This document shows positions 27,387 to 35,796 of a DNA stretch of 64,000 nt, in pieces; positions within the stretch are counted from its first letter, which is position 1, and the number at the start of each line of letters is the position of its first letter. Under the pieces are notes generated by a model. That model saw only the letters and a list, made by a program, of their open reading frames with translations, did not search any database and was not told where the DNA came from. A program made the translations under genes and the position numbers. The stretch lies in NCBI RefSeq assembly GCF_020055635.1, contig NZ_JAIPUT010000017.1, positions 1 to 64,000 on the forward strand. The letters run 5' to 3'. The DNA comes from Marivita sp. (GTDB lineage: Bacteria; Pseudomonadota; Alphaproteobacteria; Rhodobacterales; Rhodobacteraceae).

Positions 27387-28583
27387 ATGGACCACGACAT
27401 CATCGTCTCGGGCGGCGGCATCGCCGGGCTCGCCGCGGCTGCGGCCTTCGGTGCAGAGGGCTATTCGGTGCTCTGCCTCGATCCGGCACCACCCGTCACC
27501 GACCGCGAAGCCGAAGGCGCGGACCTGCGCACCACGGCCTTCCTTCAGCCCGCGCAGGCCTTTCTGACCGAAATCGGTTTGTGGGGCCGGCTTGCCGCTC
27601 ACGCGATGCCGCTTCAGGTCATGCGCATTGTCGATGCCGGTGGTCCCCTGCCCGAAGCGCGCGTGACCAAGGCGTTCAATGCCTCGGACATTTCCGATCA
27701 GCCGTTTGGCTGGAACCTGCCCAACTGGCTGTTGCGGCGTGAATTCGTGGCCCATCTGGAGGGCATGGAGACCGTCACCTTTCGCGCCGGTGTCGGCACC
27801 ACGTCGCTGTTCACCCGCGAGGCCGAGGCTCGGGTCGGCCTGAGCGACGGCAGCAAGCTGCGCTGCAAGCTGGTCATCGCCGCCGACGGCCGCAATTCAC
27901 CGATGCGCAAGGCGGCCGGGATCGACGTTCAGACCACGCGCTTCGGGCAGAAGGCGCTGGCCTTTGCCGTCACCCATCCGATCCCGCACGAGAATGTCTC
28001 GACGGAAATTCACCGCACCGGCGGGCCGTTCACCCTTGTGCCGCTGCCCGATCTGAACGGAAGGCCGTCCTCGGCGATTGTCTGGATGGAGGAAGGCCCG
28101 AAGGCCGAGGCGCTGATGGCGTTGGACACCGAAGCCTTCGAAGAGGCCATGACCACCCGATCCTGCAGTCTGTTCGGGCCGCTTGAACTGGCGTCGCGGC
28201 GCACGATCTGGCCGATCATCAGCCAGCATGCCGACCGCCTGAACGGCGAACGCATCGCCTTGGTGGCCGAAGCCGCGCATGTGGTTCCGCCGATCGGCGC
28301 GCAGGGCCTGAACATGAGCTTGAAGGATCTTGCCGTCCTGCGTGACCTGGCCCGGCAGACCGGAGACGAGATCGGCAACCGCAAGATGCTGGACAGCTAC
28401 CACCAGAGGCGCATCGGCGATATTCGCGCGCGGGTGGCCGGGATCACGCTATTGAACCGGACCTCGATGCTCAGCGCGCAACCGCTGCGCGACATCCGCG
28501 CCAAGGGGCTTGATGCGCTTTACACGCTGACGCCGGTCCGCAAGACGTTGATGCAGTTGGGCCTCGGTGCGCGCGGCACCTGA
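27387..28583 (+). CDS. UbiH/UbiF-family FAD-dependent monooxygenase
   Basis: A 398-residue flavoprotein hydroxylase of the ubiquinone-biosynthesis type. It has the N-terminal GxGxxG dinucleotide fold (IIVSGGGIAGLAAAAAFGAEG), the middle DG motif (LVIAADGRNSPMRKAAGI) and a C-terminal FAD motif AEAAHVVPPIGAQGLNMSL, where Ala-Glu replaces the Gly-Asp of the canonical GDAAH. It probably hydroxylates the ubiquinone ring; alphaproteobacteria carry one to three such paralogues (UbiH, UbiF, UbiL, UbiM) and this one cannot be assigned to a ring position. Transcribed after the small membrane protein. Confidence 0.85.
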   Translation: MDHDIIVSGGGIAGLAAAAAFGAEGYSVLCLDPAPPVTDREAEGADLRTTAFLQPAQAFLTEIGLWGRLAAHAMPLQVMRIVDAGGPLPEARVTKAFNASDISDQPFGWNLPNWLLRREFVAHLEGMETVTFRAGVGTTSLFTREAEARVGLSDGSKLRCKLVIAADGRNSPMRKAAGIDVQTTRFGQKALAFAVTHPIPHENVSTEIHRTGGPFTLVPLPDLNGRPSSAIVWMEEGPKAEALMALDTEAFEEAMTTRSCSLFGPLELASRRTIWPIISQHADRLNGERIALVAEAAHVVPPIGAQGLNMSLKDLAVLRDLARQTGDEIGNRKMLDSYHQRRIGDIRARVAGITLLNRTSMLSAQPLRDIRAKGLDALYTLTPVRKTLMQLGLGARGT

Positions 28584-28607
28584 GGCCCATTCGTTCCACC
28601 CTGTCGG

Positions 28608-29093
28608 TCAGGCGGCCTGAAAGGTCAGGCTGACACCGTTGATGCAGTGCCGTTTGCCCGTCGGCTGCGGCCCGTCATCGAAGATGTGGCCCAGATGGCT
28701 ACCGCAGCGGCTGCAATGGCATTCGGTGCGGGTCATGAACAGGGACCGGTCCGGTTTGGTCTCGATGCCATTGGCCTGCGCCTCCCAGAAGCTTGGCCAG
28801 CCGGTGCCGCTGTCATATTTGTGTTCGGATGAATAGAGAGGCAGATCGCAGCCTCTGCAAAGGAACATGCCGTCGCGCTTTTCATCATTCAGCGGCGAGG
28901 AGAACGCGCGTTCCGTGCCCTCTTCGCGCATCACGCGGTATTCCAGAGGGCTCAGCATCGCCTTCCATTCGGCTTCGGACCGGGTGATTTCGAAACTGCC
29001 CTCGGCTGCGCCCGTCATCGACGCCGTGACCGAGGCGGCACCACCGACGCCCAACAGTGCGGCGGCACCTTGAAAGAAATGTCGTCTCAACAT
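28608..29093 (-). CDS. msrB: Exported peptide-methionine (R)-S-oxide reductase
   Basis: Reduces methionine-R-sulfoxide in oxidised proteins. The 161-residue protein starts with MLRRHFFQGAAALLGVGG, a signal-like N-terminus with an RR pair (Tat-like but without the full motif), so it is probably periplasmic. Zinc cysteines are Cys79/Cys82 (CRGCDLPL) and Cys127/Cys130 (CSRCGSHLGH); the catalytic cysteine is Cys150 in GKRHCING. WPSFW and HIFDDGP segments are intact. The ATG at 29093 is followed by the signal sequence; upstream frame is not coding-like. It lies on the strand of, and downstream from, the sigma/anti-sigma/FAS1 genes. Confidence 0.93.
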   Translation of the reverse strand: MLRRHFFQGAAALLGVGGAASVTASMTGAAEGSFEITRSEAEWKAMLSPLEYRVMREEGTERAFSSPLNDEKRDGMFLCRGCDLPLYSSEHKYDSGTGWPSFWEAQANGIETKPDRSLFMTRTECHCSRCGSHLGHIFDDGPQPTGKRHCINGVSLTFQAA

Positions 29094-29204
29094 GGGATCC
29101 TCCTGGGATTTTCTGAAAGATGGTGCCCCGACCTGCATGTTCGCAAGGCCAGGGCACACACTTTTGCGCGATCTCAACTCACCCCGTGATGGGGATTGCA
29201 GGGT

Positions 29205-29774
29205 TTACTGAGCCGGCAAAAGCACGCGGTCGATGACGTGGATCACGCCATTCGACTGCCGCACGTCGGCAATCGTGACGGTGGCTTCGCGACCGTTTTC
29301 GTCCGTGAGTGTGATCTGGTCGCCGTCCATTTCCGCCTGCAATGTGCAGCCGCCAACCGTCGGGACCGCGTGCATTCCGCCATCATCCGCGATCATGCCG
29401 GCGATGGCTTCGGACATCGCGTTCGCCGAGACCACGTGGCAGGTGAGGATCTGCGTCAACTGCGCCTTGGCTTCGGGCTGAAGCAGCGCGTTCAGGGACT
29501 CGTCCGAAATCCGGTCAAACGCCGCATTTGTGGGCGCGAACACGGTGAACGGGCCGTCGCTGGACAATGTGTCGACCAGGCCGGCTGCCTTGACGGCGGC
29601 CACGAGCGTGGTGTGATCAGCCGAGTTCACGGCGTTTTCCACGATCGTCCGGTCCGGGAACATCGCGGCGCCCCCGACCATGGGGTTTGCCGATTGGGCG
29701 TGGCTGCTCGCTGCAAGGACGCCGCTCAGGGCCAGCGCGGAAACAAGTGCAGTGCTCAGTGTCTTGAAAGTCAT
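29205..29774 (-). CDS. Secreted fasciclin (FAS1) domain protein
   Basis: A 189-residue exported protein with a Sec signal peptide (MTFKTLSTALVSALALSG, cleaved near HAQS) and a single FAS1 domain at about residues 45-188. The two FAS1 signatures are visible: FTVFAPTNAAFDRI (H1) and the closing NGVIHVIDRVLLP (H2), with LTCHVV between. FAS1 domains mediate adhesion or protein contacts at the envelope. It follows the ECF sigma and RskA-like anti-sigma genes on the same strand with a 95-bp gap, so it is a likely member of that regulon. Confidence 0.92.
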   Translation of the reverse strand: MTFKTLSTALVSALALSGVLAASSHAQSANPMVGGAAMFPDRTIVENAVNSADHTTLVAAVKAAGLVDTLSSDGPFTVFAPTNAAFDRISDESLNALLQPEAKAQLTQILTCHVVSANAMSEAIAGMIADDGGMHAVPTVGGCTLQAEMDGDQITLTDENGREATVTIADVRQSNGVIHVIDRVLLPAQ

Positions 29775-29869
29775 GTCTTCCTCCAGTTGCCCGCCGGTTA
29801 TCGGTGCGGGTCGAACGAAGACACGGAACCCTGCGGCCCGATGTTTCAGAACGTCGGATCACATCGCGA

Positions 29870-30580
29870 TCACGACGCTGTGAGCGGCCCCGCAGCCCGG
29901 ACCGCGCCGGTCGGCGCCCCGGTGGGCGATCCGCCCGGCGGCTCATCGGAAATCGCCAGCACCGCTCCTGGCAGGCTGGCCAGCAGGTCTTGCGGCAGGT
30001 CGATCACCGTGTCGCCATCGCCGTCAAGCAGACCAAGCGACACGGGCGCGTTGTTCCCGGCGATAAGCCAGAGCTCGAACACCCGGCCCTCGGGCGGATC
30101 ACCGGCGCTGCGCAGGACCTGAACCGCGCCGCGTGTCGTGTCGACATTGGCGCGCAGGTCAAGGCCATCTCCGTCGGGGGTGGCGGCCAGCTCGGCCACG
30201 AGATCCGCTCTGACCGCCTCGTCATCCGTCACCAGCACTCCGCTTGTCGCGGCGAACCACAACACCACCGCCGCCGCGATGCCGCCCACAGCGTAGGGCC
30301 AGACCTGTTGCCAGATCGACGGGCGCCTGGCCCCGAAGAGCCGCGCCTCGAGCCGCTTGCGCAACTGTGGCGAAGGGGGCACCTCTTCGACATCGTCGAT
30401 CAGTTCGGCAAAGGTCGCGTCCCATGCGGCGACCTCGTCGCGCAATGCCTGATCCTCGGCCATGCGTGCCTCGAAGGCCACGCGCTCGTCATTGGGCAAG
30501 AGCCCAAGCGCGTATTCCGCGGCCAGGACGCGCGGTTCGTCCTCCTCTGGGCCTTCGGGTGGATTTGTCTTGTCGCTCAT
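29870..30580 (-). CDS. RskA-like membrane anti-sigma factor
   Basis: A 236-residue inner-membrane protein. The cytoplasmic N-terminal domain ([20 protein letters not shown], residues about 20-40) is the anti-sigma region without the zinc HxxxCxxC motif, then a single transmembrane helix at about 90-112 ([16 protein letters not shown]) and a periplasmic RskA domain ([34 protein letters not shown]). It should hold the ECF sigma factor inactive until a signal triggers its proteolysis. Its ATG (30580) overlaps the sigma stop as ATGA, so the pair is translationally coupled. Confidence 0.9.
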   Translation of the reverse strand: MSDKTNPPEGPEEDEPRVLAAEYALGLLPNDERVAFEARMAEDQALRDEVAAWDATFAELIDDVEEVPPSPQLRKRLEARLFGARRPSIWQQVWPYAVGGIAAAVVLWFAATSGVLVTDDEAVRADLVAELAATPDGDGLDLRANVDTTRGAVQVLRSAGDPPEGRVFELWLIAGNNAPVSLGLLDGDGDTVIDLPQDLLASLPGAVLAISDEPPGGSPTGAPTGAVRAAGPLTAS

Positions 30581-31119
30581 CGGCTCAAACACTCCCGCAG
30601 GGCAATCAGGCTGCGGCGCAACCAGGTGCGAATGGTGTTGAGGTTCACCCCCGTCGCCTCGGCCAGATCGGCATAGCTGTCCCCATCCAGATAGGCACGC
30701 CGCACCAGATGCGCCCGCGCCCGTGGCAGCTCATCAAGACACTGGGTGATCCGCCGCGCATCCGAAGCCGCAACCGCCGACGCCTCGGGGCCCGGTTTGC
30801 CATCCGGCAAGAGGTCTGCCGTATCGATCGGTTCGGGGGGCCGCTTCAGCGCGCGGCGGCGATCCACCGCCCGGTTGCGGGTGATCGTGATCAACCAGGT
30901 CATCGGCGAATAACCGTTGACCCTGTAGGTGTCGGCCTTGTTCCAGACTGTCACGAATACCTCCTGCAGGACCTCCTCGGCTTCTGCGCGATCATTCAAC
31001 ACACGCAGACACACGCCGAAAAGTTTCGCAGAGGTCCTGTCGTAGAGCTTCGTGAAGGCTGCACGGTCTCCCATGGCCACACGCGCAATGAGCCTTTCGA
31101 CCTCTTCTTGCGGCGTCAT
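30577..31119 (-). CDS. ECF RNA polymerase sigma factor (SigK-type)
   Basis: A 180-residue group IV sigma factor. Region 2 is at about residues 18-85 ([54 protein letters not shown]) and region 4 at about 125-175 ([36 protein letters not shown]). Pairing with an RskA-type anti-sigma and a FAS1 gene follows the SigK layout known from mycobacteria. The gene is divergent from cobS with a 90-bp gap. Target promoters were not identified; ECF factors of this class usually control their own operon. Confidence 0.92.
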   Translation of the reverse strand: MTPQEEVERLIARVAMGDRAAFTKLYDRTSAKLFGVCLRVLNDRAEAEEVLQEVFVTVWNKADTYRVNGYSPMTWLITITRNRAVDRRRALKRPPEPIDTADLLPDGKPGPEASAVAASDARRITQCLDELPRARAHLVRRAYLDGDSYADLAEATGVNLNTIRTWLRRSLIALRECLSR

Positions 31120-31209
31120 CAGCGAAATCCCGTGCCCTTACCCTTGCTCCTTCCGCCATTATGTTGCACGACACGTTCGCGAAACCCAGCTCAGAAGGAT
31201 GTCCGCAAC

Positions 31210-32196
31210 ATGGCCGACGGGACGATCGACATCAACGCCAAACCGACAGAAGAAATTTCCGCGCGCGAGGTGTTTGGCATTGATACGGACATGATTGTCC
31301 ATGGCTTTCCCGACCGCACGGATCGCGTTCCGGACATCGACAGCACCTACAAGTTCGACCCCGACACGACGCTGGCGATTCTCGCGGGCTTTCGCAACAA
31401 CCGCCGCGTGATGATCCAGGGCTACCATGGCACCGGCAAATCGACACATATCGAACAGATCGCGGCGCGGCTGAACTGGCCCTGCGTGCGCGTCAACCTC
31501 GACAGCCACATCAGCCGGATCGACCTGATCGGCAAGGACGCGATCAAGCTGGTGGATGGAAAGCAGGTCACGCAGTTCCAGGAAGGCATCCTGCCCTGGG
31601 CGCTGCGCAACCCGACGGCCATCGTGTTCGATGAATATGACGCGGGCCGGGCCGACGTGATGTTCGTGATCCAGCGGGTTCTGGAAACCGACGGCAAGCT
31701 GACGCTGCTCGACCAGAACGAGGTCATCACCCCGCACAAGTATTTCCGCATCTTCGCCACCGCCAACACCGTTGGTCTGGGCGACACGACGGGCCTCTAT
31801 CACGGCACCCAGCAGATCAACCAGGGCCAGATGGACCGCTGGTCGCTGGTGGCGACGCTGAATTACCTGTCGATCGACGCCGAAACCTCGATCGTGCTGT
31901 CCAAGGCACCGCATTACAACACCGAGAAAGGCCGCAAGATCGTGCGCCAGATGGTGACCGTGGCGGACATGTCGCGCACCGCCTTCATGTCGGGCGACCT
32001 GTCCACGGTCATGAGCCCGCGGACCGTGATCGCCTGGGCGCAGAATGCCGAGATCTTCCGCGATGTGGGCTATGCGTTCCGCGTGTCGTTCCTCAACAAA
32101 TGCGACGAATTGGAACGCCAGACCGTGGCCGAGTTCTACCAGCGCTGCTTTGACGAGGAACTTCCGGAAAGCGCGGCGTCCCTGAGCATCGGGTGA
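31210..32196 (+). CDS. cobS: Aerobic cobaltochelatase subunit CobS
   Basis: AAA+ ATPase subunit of the CobNST complex, which inserts cobalt into hydrogenobyrinate a,c-diamide in aerobic cobalamin synthesis. The 328-residue protein has Walker [19 protein letters not shown], Walker [18 protein letters not shown] and the sensor region [21 protein letters not shown]. The ATG at 31210 gives the typical length; the frame upstream runs through the divergent sigma gene. cobT, its partner, is 1.5 kb downstream on the same strand with two other genes between. Confidence 0.95.
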   Translation: MADGTIDINAKPTEEISAREVFGIDTDMIVHGFPDRTDRVPDIDSTYKFDPDTTLAILAGFRNNRRVMIQGYHGTGKSTHIEQIAARLNWPCVRVNLDSHISRIDLIGKDAIKLVDGKQVTQFQEGILPWALRNPTAIVFDEYDAGRADVMFVIQRVLETDGKLTLLDQNEVITPHKYFRIFATANTVGLGDTTGLYHGTQQINQGQMDRWSLVATLNYLSIDAETSIVLSKAPHYNTEKGRKIVRQMVTVADMSRTAFMSGDLSTVMSPRTVIAWAQNAEIFRDVGYAFRVSFLNKCDELERQTVAEFYQRCFDEELPESAASLSIG

Positions 32197-32200
32197 CCGG

Positions 32201-32620
32201 GTGACGGGGATCGTCCTGTCATCCCTTCTGTCGGCGGCGCGACCCGTCCGTGCGGCCCCCCTCGCCCTTGCGATCCTGGCGAGCGGTTCCCCTGTTTCGG
32301 CGCAGGACCCGGTGTATCCTGCCGCACAATGCGCCGCGTTCTGGTACGGTTATGCGGATTACGCGGACCTGTCGCCCTATCTCGACGCAAGCCCCACCGA
32401 TCTCGAAGCGGCCGAGGCCTTTCGCGAGGTCGCCCTGCGGCTGGCGGGGGACGCATCAGAGGTCGAGCAGTTCATCTCGGAGCAACGTCCGCAGATGGTG
32501 CGCCTGATGGAAAGCTATATCTTCGACGGCGATGTCCAGAGCCGCGATATTTTCGAGCGGCTGACCGCCACCTGCGAGGATTTTGCAGCCGACCATCCGG
32601 AAACCCGAAACCTGAAATGA
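32201..32620 (+). CDS. Secreted protein of unknown function
   Basis: A 139-residue protein with a signal peptide of unusual length: hydrophobic stretch at about residues 14-33 (VRAAPLALAILASGSPVSA) and cleavage near SAQDP. The mature part is acidic, with two cysteines (QCAAFW and TCEDF) that could form a disulfide, and a helical SEVEQFISEQRPQMVRLMES segment. Start is GTG 32201, four bases after the cobS stop, so it is co-transcribed with cobS. No family is recognised. It is followed by a hairpin terminator. Confidence 0.6.
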   Translation: MTGIVLSSLLSAARPVRAAPLALAILASGSPVSAQDPVYPAAQCAAFWYGYADYADLSPYLDASPTDLEAAEAFREVALRLAGDASEVEQFISEQRPQMVRLMESYIFDGDVQSRDIFERLTATCEDFAADHPETRNLK

Positions 32621-32652
32621 CCCGGTCGGCCCTTGTTGGACAATATTCCAGC

Positions 32653-32682
32653 AAAAAACGCGGCTGAACACAGCCGCGTCTT
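32653..32682. terminator. Hairpin terminator between converging genes
   Basis: ACGCGGCTG and CAGCCGCGT form a 9-bp stem around AACA (32658-32679). On the minus strand it is followed by TTTTTT, a good terminator for the Asn-rich protein gene; on the plus strand the tail CTTT is weaker. Confidence 0.75.
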
Positions 32683-32705
32683 TCCAGGAACTGCGCGTCT
32701 CGGGA

Positions 32706-33596
32706 TCAACCACCCGAGTTGGTCATCGATCCGTTGTTTCGATTGTTCACCAGTTGCTCGATGAACTGCTCGGGCGACATTCCGTCGGGAAGGATAACCA
32801 CCGTGCCGCCGGGCCGGGCACCCATCATCTGGCTTCTCGGGTTGATGTTCGGGTTCATGCCCGACGTACCGTTGCCGGCAGTGTTGGCCGCGGCCTGCTG
32901 GTTTGCCGACCCGGACCCGTTCTCCTGCATCTGCATGGTGTTCATCTGAGCCTGACCGGACGCCGACCCGTTGTTCGAGCCCTGCGTGTTGTTCATCCCG
33001 GTCGTCTGGTCATTCGACTGCCCCGCCATTTGGCCGTTCTGGCCATTCATCCGGGTCTGTCCCGATCCTGAGCCCATGTTCGAGCCTTGCATGTTGCCCA
33101 TTGCGCCGGTATGGGAACCTGTCTGGCCGTTCGTCCGCGCCTGCTGCGACCCGGAGCCGTCGGTCTGGTTGCTTTCCCAGTTCTCGGCCTTCTCGACCAA
33201 TTGCTCGCGCTTGGCCAGGTAATTCAGCTGCATGGCAAAATCCTGACGCGCTTCCTGCACGCCGCGGATATAGCCCTGCCGATAGCCCCGTTCATAGATG
33301 TCATGGCTCAGCGATTGCAGGTCCATCACGGTCACGTTTCCACCGGACTGCGTCGTGAACTGGCTGGATTGCCCCATCTGCCGGTTCGTCGACCCGATCT
33401 CGTTCGACGCGGTCTCGTTGACCGGATCGGTTTCCGCCGTATCCGGCGCATCGGCCGCTTCGATCTTTTCCATGATCGCCTGGTCTGACGATCCGTCGGT
33501 GGTGTTGCCGGTGGTGTTGCTCTGTGCGCTGGCTGTCGTTGCGCCCATGGCCACGATCAGTGACAGCGCCGTTGATGTGATCATCTTCGGTGTCAT
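32706..33596 (-). CDS. Exported Asn/Gln/Gly/Met-rich low-complexity protein
   Basis: A 296-residue protein starting MTPKMITSTALSLIVAMG, a signal peptide cleaved near TASAQS. Residues about 25-70 are acidic (EKIEAADAPDTAETDP). A short helical block with YERGYRQGYIRGVQEAR near residue 110 is the only ordered-looking part. Residues about 145-265 are a low-complexity tract rich in Asn, Gln, Gly, Ser and Met with repeated MNGQNGQM-like units. The C-terminus (VVILPDGMSPEQFIEQLVNN) looks folded. ATG 33596 was chosen for the signal peptide. Function is unknown; it interrupts cobS and cobT on the opposite strand. Confidence 0.7.
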   Translation of the reverse strand: MTPKMITSTALSLIVAMGATTASAQSNTTGNTTDGSSDQAIMEKIEAADAPDTAETDPVNETASNEIGSTNRQMGQSSQFTTQSGGNVTVMDLQSLSHDIYERGYRQGYIRGVQEARQDFAMQLNYLAKREQLVEKAENWESNQTDGSGSQQARTNGQTGSHTGAMGNMQGSNMGSGSGQTRMNGQNGQMAGQSNDQTTGMNNTQGSNNGSASGQAQMNTMQMQENGSGSANQQAAANTAGNGTSGMNPNINPRSQMMGARPGGTVVILPDGMSPEQFIEQLVNNRNNGSMTNSGG

Positions 33597-33741
33597 TTGC
33601 GTCTCCCATCTCATGAGTTCAACGCGGCCACGTCTTGGGATAGGAACGCGATCCTCCAGAGTTGGTTTCAAATTTTTCGGGTGACCCGGCTTTCTGCGCT
33701 TTCGCGATTGTCCCGAGCGGTGGAAACGATAGATTGGGAGC

Positions 33742-35619
33742 ATGAACAAACCGACTGACAATCCCGCCGATCCGTTCAAGAAGGCGCTGGCCGAGGCCAC
33801 CAAGGTGCTGGCGCATGATCCTGACCTGACGGTCAGCTATTCCGTCGACCCGGCTGGTATCTCGGGCGACGCCATGCGGCTGCCGCAGATCAGCCGCCGC
33901 CTGACCCGCGACGAGGTGCTTCTGGCACGCGGCACGGCGGATGCGATGGCGATGCATCGCCGCTATCACGACGCCGGAACCCACACGCGTTATGCGCCGC
34001 AAGGCGACCTCGCGCGCGAACTTTACGAGGCGATGGAGACCGCCCGCTGCGAGGCGATGGGCGCGCGCGACATGCCGGGAACGGCCGGCAATATCGACGC
34101 CAAGATCGGCAATGACGCGATGCGCCGCGGCTATGACCAGATCAAGGATTCCGCCGAAGCGCCCTTGCCCACGGCCGCCGGATACCTGGTGCGCCACCTT
34201 GCGACCGGCCGCACTCTGCCCGAAGGGGCGCAGAATGTCATGGAACTGTGGCGCGGCTTCATCGAGAACCAGGCGGGAAACACGCTGGAGACCCTTCAGA
34301 ACGTGCTGAACGACCAGGCGGCCTTTGCCCGGTTCGCGCGCGCCGTGATCAGCGATCTGGGCTATGGCGACCAGCTGGGCGATGACCCCGACGAGCTTGA
34401 TGACGACGCCGAGGACCAGGCCGAAGAGGGCAGCGACGACGAACAGGATCCCGACAGCACCGGTCAGGACGAGGAACAGGAAGACGACGCCGAAGCCAGC
34501 CCGGAATCGAGCCAGGACGAAACCCAGGATCCCAGCCAGGCGCAGGTCTCGATGGACGAGATGGCCGACCAGGAAATGAGCGACGAGGCCGAGATGCCCG
34601 AGGGCGAAGCGCCTCTGGAGCCGCCGCCCCCTGCCCCGATCTCCGAAGCGGATCCCGATTACAAGGTCTTCGATTCGACCCATGACGAGGAAATCCTGGC
34701 CGAGGATCTGGCTGAACCGGTCGAACTTGAACGCCTGCGCGCCTATCTCGATCAGCAGCTCGAGCCGTTGAAAGGCGCCGTGAGCCGCCTGGCCAACAAG
34801 TTGCAGCGCCGTTTGCAGGCACAGCAGAACCGGTCCTGGGAATTCGACCTTGAAGAAGGCATCCTCGATGCGGGCCGCCTGGCGCGTGTGGTGGCGAACC
34901 CGACCACGCCGCTGTCGTTCAAGGTCGAGAAGGACACCGAGTTCCGCGACACGGTGGTGACGCTGCTGCTGGACAATTCCGGGTCGATGCGGGGCCGGCC
35001 GATCTCCATCGCCGCGATCTGCGCCGACGTTCTGGCGCGGACGCTGGAACGGTGCTCGGTCAAGGTGGAAATCCTCGGCTTCACCACCCGCGCGTGGAAA
35101 GGTGGACAGGCCCGCGAGAAATGGCTCAACGAAGGTCGCGAACAGCAGCCGGGCCGCCTCAACGATCTGCGCCACATCATCTACAAGGGCGCCGACGCGC
35201 CGTGGCGCCGGACGCGGTCCAACCTCGGGCTGATGATGAAAGAGGGCTTGCTGAAGGAAAACATCGACGGCGAGGCGCTGGAATGGGCGCATCGACGAAT
35301 GCTGCACCGTTCGGAGGCGCGCAAGATCCTGATGGTGATTTCCGATGGCGCGCCGGTCGATGACAGCACCCTGTCGGTGAACCCGGCGAATTACCTGGAA
35401 AAGCACCTGCGCGACGTGATCGCCATGGTCGAGCGGCGGCGTCAGGTGGAATTGCTGGCCATCGGCATCGGCCACGACGTGACGCGCTATTACGAGCGCG
35501 CGGTCACGATCACCGATGTCGAGCAGTTGGCCGGAGCAATGACCGAACAGCTGGCATCGCTGTTCGACAGCGATCCAAGGGCGCGGGCGCGCTTCATGGG
35601 CATTCGCAGGGCAAGTTGA
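33742..35619 (+). CDS. cobT: Aerobic cobaltochelatase subunit CobT
   Basis: Partner of CobS in the cobalt-inserting CobNST complex. The 625-residue protein has an N-terminal domain (residues 1-205), a very acidic linker at about 210-330 (runs such as [20 protein letters not shown]) and a C-terminal von Willebrand A domain with the MIDAS motif [14 protein letters not shown], then the conserved [15 protein letters not shown] and [15 protein letters not shown] segments. Layout and length are typical of CobT. cobN is not in the window. Confidence 0.95.
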   Translation: MNKPTDNPADPFKKALAEATKVLAHDPDLTVSYSVDPAGISGDAMRLPQISRRLTRDEVLLARGTADAMAMHRRYHDAGTHTRYAPQGDLARELYEAMETARCEAMGARDMPGTAGNIDAKIGNDAMRRGYDQIKDSAEAPLPTAAGYLVRHLATGRTLPEGAQNVMELWRGFIENQAGNTLETLQNVLNDQAAFARFARAVISDLGYGDQLGDDPDELDDDAEDQAEEGSDDEQDPDSTGQDEEQEDDAEASPESSQDETQDPSQAQVSMDEMADQEMSDEAEMPEGEAPLEPPPPAPISEADPDYKVFDSTHDEEILAEDLAEPVELERLRAYLDQQLEPLKGAVSRLANKLQRRLQAQQNRSWEFDLEEGILDAGRLARVVANPTTPLSFKVEKDTEFRDTVVTLLLDNSGSMRGRPISIAAICADVLARTLERCSVKVEILGFTTRAWKGGQAREKWLNEGREQQPGRLNDLRHIIYKGADAPWRRTRSNLGLMMKEGLLKENIDGEALEWAHRRMLHRSEARKILMVISDGAPVDDSTLSVNPANYLEKHLRDVIAMVERRRQVELLAIGIGHDVTRYYERAVTITDVEQLAGAMTEQLASLFDSDPRARARFMGIRRAS

Positions 35620-35633
35620 CGCGGTGCAATCGA

Positions 35634-35704
35634 ACCGGCTACGCCGGTCCGATCCGCGCGGCCCTGCGGGCCGCGGATTTTGCATATTTGAAAAGAGAAG
35701 AAGC
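35634..35704. repeat. Hairpin pair with CATATTTGAAAAGAGAA tail
   Basis: Between cobT and the aminopeptidase gene: a 6-bp stem ACCGGC/GCCGGT (35634-35648), then a longer GC stem around GGCCC-TGC-GGGCC (35652-35678), then an AT-rich tail CATATTTGAAAAGAGAAG. The same tail type in inverted orientation is at 51160-51180. It looks like a dispersed intergenic element and may also end cobT transcription. Confidence 0.5.
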
Positions 35705-35796
35705 CGGGCAAGCGCGCCGCGTTCAACGCCGTGCGGGGGGTTGCCCTTTGGCCCGTTTCCGGGTTGGCATAGGGCAAACAGAAGAAAGACCGCTGC

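Noticed and set aside
29854-29859. TGATCC (minus strand) upstream of the FAS1 gene as an ECF -35 element
   Set aside because: No matching -10 at the expected spacing and no copy upstream of the sigma gene.
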